Source: Bordetella parapertussis (GTDB taxonomy: Bacteria > Bacteroidota > Bacteroidia > Chitinophagales > Chitinophagaceae). Taken from it: a DNA stretch of 64,000 nt. Every line of letters begins with the position of its first letter. The first letter of the stretch is position 1. Below the pieces are notes generated by a model. That model was not told where the DNA came from. It saw only the letters and a program-made list of their open reading frames with translations, and searched no databases. The DNA is taken from NCBI GenBank assembly GCA_943331005.2, contig CALQJX020000005.1:102924-166923 (forward strand), in the 5' to 3' direction. Positions 44,819-53,404 of this stretch are shown here, in pieces. The translations under genes and the position numbers were made by a program.

Positions 44819-45062
44819 ATTTTCAGAGATTTGTTTGTTTCGCCTTACAAGACGCAACATCTAAATGTACTAGTTGGTTTGTGAAATCAAAAATAAATCA
44901 TAAAATCAATGATGAGTCTAAAATTTGAGATCATAGATCCAAAATTCACAAAGTTTTAGAACTTTCGTTTTCCAGTCAATTTCTGTCTCTATTTTAGTTG
45001 GGGATGAATACAATCAGACTAAGGTGCATTTATATTAATTCAATCTGTTTGGTTGTCAGGCA
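44819..45062. other. Intergenic region upstream of the thioredoxin-fold gene
   Basis: AT-rich, with a -7-like TACATTTA on the minus strand near 44865. Nothing else was recognised; the far end leads into the terminator of the CMAH-like gene. Confidence 0.5.
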
Positions 45063-45094
45063 AAAAAATACTCCCCGGCGGAGGAGTATTTTTT
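45063..45094 (-). terminator. Intrinsic terminator after the CMAH-like gene
   Basis: 12-bp stem AAAAAATACTCC/GGAGTATTTTTT with an 8-base loop, giving U-runs on both strands. Confidence 0.88.
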
Positions 45095-45119
45095 GAAGTC
45101 AGTATTTGATAGTATCGTA

Positions 45120-46436
45120 CTAAGCGTCCATTCTTTTCAGTTGGTATACCAGCTGATTGAGTCCACCCTTCATGCGTGCACGTACAAAATTGATATTGTC
45201 TTTGGTGAGCAGATACCTGAATTTGAGGTACATCTCGGCATTATTCAGTGAGGTTATGATCCTGTACCATTTCCAGATGTGGTGTTTGCTCTTAATTCTG
45301 AAGCGTGCACCTACACCCATTGTCTGTACCCCCCATGGGGTATCGAATGCAAAGAACAAGGGCTGAGAATAAACTACCAGATCGAAGTCGACACCGGGAG
45401 CGGCTTCCTGCACTATGCCGGTATACAGGCTCAGTGTCACAGTTATGTTCAGGTCGGGTATGCTGATGTTTACCTCCTGCAATTTTTTCATGATCCAGCC
45501 GGGGAATTTGGTCTTCAGCTGATCGGAGCGTTTTTTTACAGCTTCTTTTATCTTATCCAGCGATATCACCGGTGGTTTGTCAATAGCAAGCTTGCCATTT
45601 GCATACAGATCGTTGTAGAGGGCCATAGAAGCCTCGTTATTGTGCGCTTCCGGATGGTCGGTATCCAGTGTTTCATTTGCGTACAATACAATCATTTTGA
45701 GGTTCTCCTTGCGGAAGTATTCATATGCCTTGGTAGGAGTATTGCCAAAGCTGTTCATATACTTATTGTCTTCTGTGCAGAAGTAGAGATTGCTGGCAAA
45801 AGGAATAGAATATTTTGCATCCAGATCGCGGTGATTCTCTACCATATTGTTCAGTATGGTCTGTGCTGTTTGGGGCAGATGCTGCTCATAGTCATAAAAG
45901 CCATTGTAGCCGGCCATAGAGAACTGGTTCAGCACTATGTCTATCTTTCCGAGGTCTTTTTTGAAGTTGCGGCAATCAATACTATTGGCCTCACAGTCAT
46001 TAAGGTTCAGTATGGTAGTGCCCTCGTTCATAACAGCCAGCGAAGAGTCCATCTGGCCTATCTGAGATACATATACGCTGGTCTTTTCGGTTATCTTATA
46101 GATCTTGCGGTTATCCAGCAGTTTTATGTTCTTAAAGCCCAGCTTGCTCAGTGCATTGGGTAGTTTATCAGAATTGTTCTTTTGAAAAAGAAGTGTCACC
46201 CGGTCTTTGAAAGACTGAGGGAAAGACTTGAGTGTAGGTATGTGAAAGTGATCGGGATGCTCGTGAGATATCCAGAGGTAATCTATTTCATCGAGCATGT
46301 TGTTGTTCCATACCGGTTCCGGCAGTAGTTTCCATGCATCGTTGAATGCAGTGCTCATGTACCATGGATCTGTGAGGATGGTACAGTCGGAGGTTTTTAC
46401 CTTGATCGATGCCTGCGAAATAAATGTTATTTTCAT
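45120..46436 (-). CDS. MBL-fold protein resembling the CMP-Neu5Ac hydroxylase (CMAH) core
   Basis: A 438-aa cytosolic protein. The MBL metal motif is HEHPDH at residues 58-63, after YLWISHEHPDHFHIPTLK in the order found in CMAH. Other parallels are TTILNLNDC (CMAH: KILNTVDC), KIDIVLNQFSMAGYNGF and IPFASNLYFCTED-x-KYM (CMAH: CPFAGYF...SDKYI). It lacks the N-terminal Rieske domain of animal CMAH. Function in bacteria is unknown; sialic-acid or other nonulosonate modification is only a guess, and no sialic-acid gene is nearby. Monocistronic. Confidence 0.78.
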   Translation of the reverse strand: MKITFISQASIKVKTSDCTILTDPWYMSTAFNDAWKLLPEPVWNNNMLDEIDYLWISHEHPDHFHIPTLKSFPQSFKDRVTLLFQKNNSDKLPNALSKLGFKNIKLLDNRKIYKITEKTSVYVSQIGQMDSSLAVMNEGTTILNLNDCEANSIDCRNFKKDLGKIDIVLNQFSMAGYNGFYDYEQHLPQTAQTILNNMVENHRDLDAKYSIPFASNLYFCTEDNKYMNSFGNTPTKAYEYFRKENLKMIVLYANETLDTDHPEAHNNEASMALYNDLYANGKLAIDKPPVISLDKIKEAVKKRSDQLKTKFPGWIMKKLQEVNISIPDLNITVTLSLYTGIVQEAAPGVDFDLVVYSQPLFFAFDTPWGVQTMGVGARFRIKSKHHIWKWYRIITSLNNAEMYLKFRYLLTKDNINFVRARMKGGLNQLVYQLKRMDA

Positions 46437-46860
46437 TTTTGTAGTTTTCTAAAAGGTAATCTGTAGGAGGGATACAGGTTGTAGCTTTTATCATTTCAAA
46501 AGTAAACCAATTTGAACTTTTACTCTATTTATTGTGCACTATAGTTCAGATAATTGTTTTGCTTTCGGCTTTTCATTGTTTTTCAAAACAAACATAATAA
46601 TAATCTTTACATCGAAAGTATGATTTGCGTCAGTATACAGTATTAAGTTATCGTAATGCGGTGTATTGTCATTTTGAGTGTATTCCATATGTATTTCTGC
46701 CAGTGCTTATAGCGGATGTCTGCGAGTTATTGCCGCATATTGATATTTATGTGCAAAGGCAGCATTATTAGCCGGTTTCAGGTATACTCTTGTATATCTG
46801 TGCAGGTTTAGTGTATTGCACTATCTCTTTCCTACATTTGTTATTCCTCAATAATACCCG
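46437..46860. other. 424-base intergenic region between divergent genes
   Basis: AT-rich control region between the CMAH-like gene and nadB. It holds a -7-like TACCTTTT on the minus strand near 46450 and TACATTTG at 46833 on the plus strand. No tRNA, hairpin riboswitch or reading frame was found. Confidence 0.5.
46833..46840 (+). promoter_or_regulatory. -7 box of nadB
   Basis: TACATTTG, an exact TAnnTTTG match, 20 bases before the nadB ATG. Confidence 0.5.
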
Positions 46861-48459
46861 ATGTTACGCACAGACTTTCTCATAATAGGTTCCGGAATAG
46901 CCGGGCTCACATTTGCCGTTAAGACCGCAAAACGTTTTCCGGAAAGGCGCATCACTATTATCACCAAGGCCAATACTGATGAGACCAACACCAAGTATGC
47001 ACAGGGTGGTATTGCTGTGGTGAATGATCTGGTAAAAGACAGTTACAACAAGCATATAGAAGATACACTTATTGCCGGTGATGGATTGTGCAACAAACAT
47101 GTGGTGGATATTGTTGTAAAAGATGGGCCGAAGCGGGTGAATGAGATAATTGAATGGGGAGCTCAGTTCGATAAGAATACGCAGGGAGACTACATGCGCG
47201 GTAAGGAAGGCGGTCACTCTGAAAACAGGATATTGCATCATAAAGACATTACCGGGTTCGAGATAGAGCGGGCACTGGTTGAAGAATGCAAACAGTACCC
47301 TAACATCAGCATACATAATCATTGGTTTGTAGTAGATATCATCACACAGCATCACCTGGGTTATCTGGTCACAAAGTCTACACCTGATATAACCTGTTAT
47401 GGCGTGTATGTACTGAATCTGGAAGAAAATAAAGTAGAGAAGATACTGGCAAGATGTACCCTTATGGCATCGGGTGGGGTAGGGCAGGTATATCGCACTA
47501 CTACCAACCCGAAAATTGCTACAGGCGATGGTATTGCTATGGTATACAGGGCAAAGGGAAGGATAGAGAATATGGAATTCATACAGTTCCATCCTACCGC
47601 ATTATACGAGGCTGGTGTAAGCCCTTCATTCCTTATTACAGAGGCTGTGCGTGGCGATGGAGGAATACTACGCAATAAAGACGGTGTAGCCTTTATGCCG
47701 TCCTACGATGCGCGTGCAGACCTTGCTCCGCGCGATGTGGTAGCGAGAGCTATAGATAGTGAAATGAAGCGAACCGGAACTGAATATGTTTACCTCGATT
47801 GCAGGCACATGGATCAGGACAAGTTTAAGGCTCATTTTCCCAATATTCATGCTAAATGTCTAAGTATAGGTATTGATGTAGCACAGCAAATGATCCCTGT
47901 AGCACCTGCTGCTCACTACTGCTGCGGCGGCATAAAAACAGACGATCACGGACGGTCATCTATACGCAATCTGTATGCCTGCGGAGAGTGCGCAAGTACA
48001 GGTCTGCATGGAGCCAACAGGCTGGCTTCCAACTCGCTGCTGGAGGCACTGGTGTTTGCGCACCGATGCGCTGAAGATATGGCAGCGCAAATAGATAACA
48101 TTGCTTTCAACGATAGTGTACCTGACTGGAATGCATCGGGTACCAACGACCCGAGGGAGATGATATTGATAACGCAGAGTTTGAAGGAAGTGCAGCTGAT
48201 AATGAGTGATTATGTAGGTATTGTTCGCAACGACATACGCCTGCAGCGAGCCATGAACCGCATAGATCTGCTGCATGGAGAAACGGAAGAACTATATAAG
48301 ACAGCAACACTATCGCCACAGTTGTGCGAGTTGCGCAATCTCATCACTATAGGCTACATGATCATAAAGGGAGCGCAGTTCAGAAAGGAAAGCAGGGGGC
48401 TGCATTACAATACAGACTACCCTGAAAAGAGCGAACTCTTACAACAGATAGTGCTGTAA
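46861..48459 (+). CDS. nadB: L-aspartate oxidase
   Basis: A 532-aa FAD enzyme making iminoaspartate, the first step of NAD synthesis from aspartate. The FAD-binding motif is IIGSGIAGLTFAVKTA at the N-terminus. Succinate-dehydrogenase-like motifs are TKYAQGGIAVV, HSENRILHHKDITGFEI, MEFIQFHPTALY, and APAAHYCCGGIKTD with YACGECASTGLHGANRLASN. The C-terminal helical domain is complete. nadA and nadC are not adjacent. Length fits the family. Confidence 0.95.
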   Translation: MLRTDFLIIGSGIAGLTFAVKTAKRFPERRITIITKANTDETNTKYAQGGIAVVNDLVKDSYNKHIEDTLIAGDGLCNKHVVDIVVKDGPKRVNEIIEWGAQFDKNTQGDYMRGKEGGHSENRILHHKDITGFEIERALVEECKQYPNISIHNHWFVVDIITQHHLGYLVTKSTPDITCYGVYVLNLEENKVEKILARCTLMASGGVGQVYRTTTNPKIATGDGIAMVYRAKGRIENMEFIQFHPTALYEAGVSPSFLITEAVRGDGGILRNKDGVAFMPSYDARADLAPRDVVARAIDSEMKRTGTEYVYLDCRHMDQDKFKAHFPNIHAKCLSIGIDVAQQMIPVAPAAHYCCGGIKTDDHGRSSIRNLYACGECASTGLHGANRLASNSLLEALVFAHRCAEDMAAQIDNIAFNDSVPDWNASGTNDPREMILITQSLKEVQLIMSDYVGIVRNDIRLQRAMNRIDLLHGETEELYKTATLSPQLCELRNLITIGYMIIKGAQFRKESRGLHYNTDYPEKSELLQQIVL

Positions 48460-48475
48460 TAGTTCGCGTATCGAC

Positions 48476-48922
48476 TTATAAATAAAATGAGGAAATAAGA
48501 ACAGCCATACCTACCACCAGGAATACTGTAACAATGCCAAGTATCATGCCTGCCATAGACATGCCTCTGTGTTGTTTGCCCTTGCCCAGACCTATAGCCC
48601 CAAATATGATGGCGGGTATGGAAGTGAGCCCGAAAGTGAATAAACCTAATATGCCTAAGCTAATTGCTACTATGCCTTCCCAGCCACTGGTATCTTTTTT
48701 GTGATTATTGTTATCTCCCTCCCGGCTTTTTGCTGACTTTGTGTCGGCAGTATTATCTGCTGCACTGTTGTTGGTGTAGAGCTGCACTTCGCTTTTATCC
48801 ATTTTAGTAGCAAGATGTTCCTGAAGTGGATTTGTTTTGCGAATTATATGCCCTGCATAGGTATTGCCGCTGCATAGCAATGATGCGAAAATGAGACCGA
48901 GGAGATACTTTTTTAGTTTCAT
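48476..48922 (-). CDS. DUF4190 membrane protein, paralogue 1
   Basis: A 148-aa exported protein with signal peptide (1-22), a GHIIRK motif just after it, a polar linker, and a DUF4190 domain of two helices (about 78-146): WEGIVAISLGILGLFTF and IPAIIFGAIGLGKGKQHRGMSMAGMILGI. Function unknown; DUF4190 proteins are small membrane proteins. It shares organisation with the next gene upstream, 35 bases away, so the two form a tandem duplicate pair transcribed together. Confidence 0.82.
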   Translation of the reverse strand: MKLKKYLLGLIFASLLCSGNTYAGHIIRKTNPLQEHLATKMDKSEVQLYTNNSAADNTADTKSAKSREGDNNNHKKDTSGWEGIVAISLGILGLFTFGLTSIPAIIFGAIGLGKGKQHRGMSMAGMILGIVTVFLVVGMAVLISSFYL

Positions 48923-48957
48923 AGAAAATGTCTTTAGAAGTAATTGAATGAAAGTTA

Positions 48958-49404
48958 TCAGAGCAGCATGCCAAAAATTGCAAAGGCAAACAGCAGCGCA
49001 GCGAGCAGGAATACAGTTATTACTAAACCCAATACAAAACCTGTAATAGCCAAACCTTTATATCGTTTATTACGCCCCATTCCTATTGCCCCGAAAATGA
49101 TCGCAAGTATTGCTGGCCAGCCCAAGAAACAACCGAGTACACCGCAGCACAAGGCTACTATTCCTGCCCAGCCACTATCGCCGGGTGAGTAGCTGGTTTT
49201 AGCAGCATCTGCTTTGGTCAGGTACTTTATAGTGGATATCAGGTTTTCAGACTGATTGGTGTTTTTTGTGTTTTGAAGGTTGGAAACAGCTGCTGTTACT
49301 GCAGTAGTTTCAGTCTGTTTGCGGATGATATGTCCGGCAACAGATCTTTTGCTGCAAGTAACAGCAATCAGAAAAAATAGCAGGGAAAACACCTTTGATC
49401 TCAT
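48958..49404 (-). CDS. DUF4190 membrane protein, paralogue 2
   Basis: A 148-aa protein, same length and layout as its downstream neighbour: signal peptide (1-22), the shared GHIIRK motif, polar linker, then WAGIVALCCGVLGCFLGWPAILAIIFGAIGMGRNKRYKGLAITG in the DUF4190 region (key parts ILAIIFGAIGMG and GFVLGLVI). It is the first gene of the pair. A -7-like TACTTTTA lies about 20 bases upstream on the minus strand. Function unknown. Confidence 0.82.
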   Translation of the reverse strand: MRSKVFSLLFFLIAVTCSKRSVAGHIIRKQTETTAVTAAVSNLQNTKNTNQSENLISTIKYLTKADAAKTSYSPGDSGWAGIVALCCGVLGCFLGWPAILAIIFGAIGMGRNKRYKGLAITGFVLGLVITVFLLAALLFAFAIFGMLL

Positions 49405-49486
49405 GGGTTATACTATATAACGTAAAAGTACCATTTTTATTTTGCATGATAACAAGGGAGGGTTTGCTGTTTTTAGCAAAAAAAAA

Positions 49487-49506
49487 GCGCCCTCCGGAGA
49501 AGGCGC
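49487..49506 (-). terminator. Intrinsic terminator after the SprB-repeat gene
   Basis: GCGCC/GGCGC stem with an inner CTCC/GGAG, then a long A-run on the plus strand (U-run on the minus transcript). Confidence 0.78.
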
Positions 49507-49533
49507 CTTTATGAAGTAAACTGTTTGTTTGAA

Positions 49534-52500
49534 TTAGCGTATCACAACCAGTTTCTGTGTCTGTAGTATTCCGTTGTTGTTTACACTAACAAAATATACA
49601 CCAGAAGCCAGTTGATCGATGTTGGTAGCTATTGTTTGTGTGCCGGCCTGCAGATTCATTGTTTTGCTGATGAGCGTTTTGCCGGTCACATCTGTTATAT
49701 TCATTTCAGCTGCACTGTTGTGTTCGCTCCAAAGCACTGCATAGAACAAACTGTTTGCAGGGTTTGGATATACTGTGAATGAAGCAGTTTTAGCAGTTGC
49801 AGTATTGTTCACCATTATCGGGCCGTTGCTGCCTATTGTGTTTACAGTTGTGTTTGTAAGTACAGGTGCGTTATAGTCGAAATAGATTGAAGCGCTGTTC
49901 CTGAACTGTGTACCTATTGCAAGACCAGGATTGGTTTTTACAGTATAGGTGAACATGCCATTGCTACGCAGGTCATCGAATATTTGCGGGGGTAGATTGA
50001 TGTTGTTGAAAGTGAATTTGGCAACCTTCAAAGTGCCCGCCTGATAGAGGGATACTTTGCATGGGGCAGACTCGTATACAGGATGCAGCGTTGTCCAATC
50101 CAGGTCGCTATCCAGCGTGTCCAAAACAACAATATTCTGAGCATACCAGGTACCTGTATTCTGGAAGTGTACCGAGTATTCCAATACAGTATCCAGTGAG
50201 CTGATGATGCCGTTTGCGCCTACACCTTTAGGTGTTACTTCTTTGAAGTTTGGATCATAAGATCCAACAACTGTAGTGTTGTGTTTACATACATTGTTTG
50301 CAGGCGTATAGTCGGCAAGCCATGCACTGGTTGCTGCATTGTAGGCAGTAGTGTCGCGGAAGGTAACATTGGTAGCCAGAGGTATGTTTGCAGGTACATT
50401 GTAGTTCATTACGAATGTTTGTTTTTCACCCGGAGCAAGTGTCGGGAATGCAGCTGTTGTATACCAGTAAGGAGTGCCGGTAAATATTCCTGACGGAGCA
50501 AATGTAGGAGCGAATAATTGTCCGTCTGGTTTCATGGAAGTGAATACTGAATCTTCCGTCAGTGTGCCTTCATTGATCACTACAAGTTGTTGTTTGCTGA
50601 TATTGCCCGGTACAGGTGGAATGAGCGTAGCGGCGCTTATGCGCAGGTTATGCACAGGTATCACTGCGTTTGCGAAATCTATGTTGTGTATACATCCTGT
50701 AGCTGCTGCTGCAGTCACAGTTATGTTGTTTAGCTGACATGATGACAAAGGATAGAATGGTAGTATTGTTTCTGTTATAGTGTAGGTGCCCGAAGGAACT
50801 ACAAACGAATAGTGACCTGCAGCATCGGTGTATGTATAACCGATTCCTGAGCAGTATACCTGTACATGTGGAATGCCATTTTCGCCGCTCTCCATCATGC
50901 AATTCGCATTAGTGTCTGCGTAGATCGTACCTTCAATTGTGCAGTAGCAGCTCGTAGCTGTTGCATCATAATTCAGATGTGCAAATTCCCTTGCAGTACA
51001 TCCGGCTGCATCGCTTACGTTCAACCAGTAGTTGCCGGTAGCAAGTGATGTTACAGTAGCAGTGGTTGCGCCATTGCTCCAGCTGTAAGTATAGGGAGCA
51101 GTGCCGCCAAATGCAGTAGCAGTAAGGGTTCCGTCATTTGCAAAAAGGCAGGTAGCATCAACAGCAGATATACCTGCACCCATCGGTGAGTAGGCTTCCA
51201 GATTGAATGCTTTTGTAATGCTGCAACCCATTGCATCTGTGATACGCACATTGTAAAAGCCTGCAGTTACGCTGCTCACACCAGCAGTAGTTGCTCCTGT
51301 GTTCCAGAGATAAGTGTATGGTGTAGCGCCACCAGTTGGTGCCGCAGCTACACTGCCGTTTGGCAGTGTGCACAAAGGACTCGTAGAAGTGAATGTATTG
51401 CTGATGATATTGACCGGAGGTACATTTACAACGCCAGTGCGTTCGCAACCTACAGCATCTGTAACTTTAAAGCTATAGTTGCCTGCAGCAAGTCCTGTAG
51501 CTGTTGCAGAAGTATGTGCGGGTGTAGAATACCACAGATAAGAGTAAGGTGCGGTGCCACCGGTAGCAATAATACTTGCATTACCAGTAGGGCTTGTACA
51601 CAAACTTGGTGAGCTTGATGAAGTAACAGTAACAGGTGTAGCAGTGCTCACATAAAACGAATTCTCGCCACTGCAACCATTAGCATCTGTTACAGAAACA
51701 TTGTAGCTACCAGCGCCCAGTCCGGTGATAGCAGATGTTACAGCACCATTGCTCCAGGAGTAGGTGTATGGAGCCGTGCCACCTGTTACAAACAACCCTA
51801 CAGCACCATCGAGCGAAATACAGGTTGCGGGTGTGGTAGTGCCAGGAATATTGATGATGGTTGTCTGGTCTACAAATACATTTAGCAGCGTAGCACCCGA
51901 GAAGGTATCTCTTATTGCTTTACAGCCAACAGCGTCAGTAATTTCTACATTATAGGTGCCTCTGGTAAGGCCTGATATTGTGGAGGTAATACCACCATTA
52001 GACCAAATGTAACTAAGTGGCAGAACCGCTGTAGCTCCTACAGAACTTACAGTTGCTGTGCCATTGGTGCAGTTTGCCGATGTAGCAGTTACAGAAGCTG
52101 TGTATGATACATAGTTGATAAGCATTGAATCCTGTTGCACTCTGGATCCGTAGGTGCATCCTGCCGCATCTGTGATGATAACACCATAGTTGCCTGCAAC
52201 AAGAGCTGCCGGATTTCCAGTAGCCACTATCGATCCTGTGCTTTTATTGAACCACTTGTAGGTGTATGGTGCACTGCCACCTGAAACAGCAGCAGCAATA
52301 CTACCTGGTGCAGGACAAATGGCCGGAGTGGTGCTGAGCGTATAAGTAAATGGTGATGAACCGGAATAACTGTTGATCGCATATCCACTTCCGTCTGTAA
52401 CCATAATATCTACAGGTCCTCCACTGTATGAGGTAAGGGCATCTGATGTTCCGGTAATGGTATGCACAATTGTAGCACCAGTGGTTCCATAGGTTCGCCA

Positions 52501-52656
52501 AGTTACAGTGAGTGGGGGAGTGAGGCCGGCAACACTGGCGGTAAGAACCCCATCATTGTTACAAGGAACTACCGGCAGGCTGAAGGAAACGGTTTGCGCC
52601 GCTGCTGTTCCTGCGCACGCCAGTAACAGAAGGAAAGGAAGTAGTTTTTTCATCAT
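49534..52656 (-). CDS. SprB-repeat surface protein with Por-type (type A) T9SS C-terminus
   Basis: A 1040-aa secreted protein. Signal peptide MMKKLLPFLLLLACAGTAAAQ. Residues about 25-570 hold about eight SprB-type repeats built on TAPYTYSWSNGATT and GLAAGNYSFKVTDAVGC; SprB is the mobile gliding adhesin of Flavobacterium. Next is a SdrD-B-like/Cna module (GTIYADTNANCMMESGENGIP, about 590-680), then a domain of the DUF7619 kind with SYDPNFKEVTPKG, EYSVHFQNTGTWYAQNI and SASIYFDYNAPV (about 800-960). The last 80 residues (FTVYPNPANSLFYAV, QLASGVYFVSVN) are the type A sorting domain. Likely adhesin. Both ATGs at 52656 and 52653 are possible starts. Confidence 0.92.
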   Translation of the reverse strand: MMKKLLPFLLLLACAGTAAAQTVSFSLPVVPCNNDGVLTASVAGLTPPLTVTWRTYGTTGATIVHTITGTSDALTSYSGGPVDIMVTDGSGYAINSYSGSSPFTYTLSTTPAICPAPGSIAAAVSGGSAPYTYKWFNKSTGSIVATGNPAALVAGNYGVIITDAAGCTYGSRVQQDSMLINYVSYTASVTATSANCTNGTATVSSVGATAVLPLSYIWSNGGITSTISGLTRGTYNVEITDAVGCKAIRDTFSGATLLNVFVDQTTIINIPGTTTPATCISLDGAVGLFVTGGTAPYTYSWSNGAVTSAITGLGAGSYNVSVTDANGCSGENSFYVSTATPVTVTSSSSPSLCTSPTGNASIIATGGTAPYSYLWYSTPAHTSATATGLAAGNYSFKVTDAVGCERTGVVNVPPVNIISNTFTSTSPLCTLPNGSVAAAPTGGATPYTYLWNTGATTAGVSSVTAGFYNVRITDAMGCSITKAFNLEAYSPMGAGISAVDATCLFANDGTLTATAFGGTAPYTYSWSNGATTATVTSLATGNYWLNVSDAAGCTAREFAHLNYDATATSCYCTIEGTIYADTNANCMMESGENGIPHVQVYCSGIGYTYTDAAGHYSFVVPSGTYTITETILPFYPLSSCQLNNITVTAAAATGCIHNIDFANAVIPVHNLRISAATLIPPVPGNISKQQLVVINEGTLTEDSVFTSMKPDGQLFAPTFAPSGIFTGTPYWYTTAAFPTLAPGEKQTFVMNYNVPANIPLATNVTFRDTTAYNAATSAWLADYTPANNVCKHNTTVVGSYDPNFKEVTPKGVGANGIISSLDTVLEYSVHFQNTGTWYAQNIVVLDTLDSDLDWTTLHPVYESAPCKVSLYQAGTLKVAKFTFNNINLPPQIFDDLRSNGMFTYTVKTNPGLAIGTQFRNSASIYFDYNAPVLTNTTVNTIGSNGPIMVNNTATAKTASFTVYPNPANSLFYAVLWSEHNSAAEMNITDVTGKTLISKTMNLQAGTQTIATNIDQLASGVYFVSVNNNGILQTQKLVVIR

Positions 52657-53404
52657 TATTGTTTTATACGTAAGCTGTTTTATTTTATTTGAGATGCATG
52701 TCAACAGTATATTGAGTATAGTGCTCATTATCTGTTTATAACGCGTATGCTAATCTGTAAATATAAGTAAAGTAAAATACTGACTTGCTTTTTTTAGGTT
52801 TTAATGAGTCTGGAATGATAATTGAATGATATTACGGAAGTTGTTTTCATTTGTACTGATGGTCCTTTAGAAGTGGGGTGTACCTGATATTTCCTTTAGT
52901 CAATCTTGCATATTTTTTTGCTGTTAATTTTTCCTGTACGAGTTTATTTTGTTTTGTTGAAAGTCTGTAGTTTAAATGTTAGTATGATTCTAAGCCGATC
53001 ATTGCTTCGAGAGTTTTTTTTAACACATACCTTGCTTTCTTGGATAGTTCGTAACCTTTATAAAAACAACACATGTTAAGTATTAATTTAAAGTAGCAAT
53101 ATTTGCATTGTTATCTCTTTTTCAGTTCATTTTCGCCTGAATATTGCCTTTGATGTAATGATTTTCCATACTCGGAAGGGAAAAATTGATCAAAATCATA
53201 AATTTTCTTTAAAAAAATTGCAGTATTTCAAAAAAGATATTTAAGTTTATAACCGACAATATTAAGTATTGGTGCAAAAGTTATGCTCTTGCATCTCTCT
53301 TTTTGTTGTTTACAGGTGTTTAATTATCAGTAATATCAATAATAAAGCCATTAAACAAGCGTAATTACAATAATCCGAAAATCCTTTTTTTTAAATTTAA
53401 GCGT
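52657..53404. other. 748-base AT-rich divergent intergenic region
   Basis: Separates the two divergent T9SS giants. Strongly AT-rich with T- and A-runs. A -7-like TAAGTTTA near 53244 on the plus strand is one base off consensus; no exact TAnnTTTG was found for either gene. No RNA gene or coding region recognised. Confidence 0.5.

Noticed and set aside
45279..46163. Open frame of 294 codons on the plus strand
   Set aside because: Antisense to the CMAH-like gene, with biased composition and no recognisable domain.
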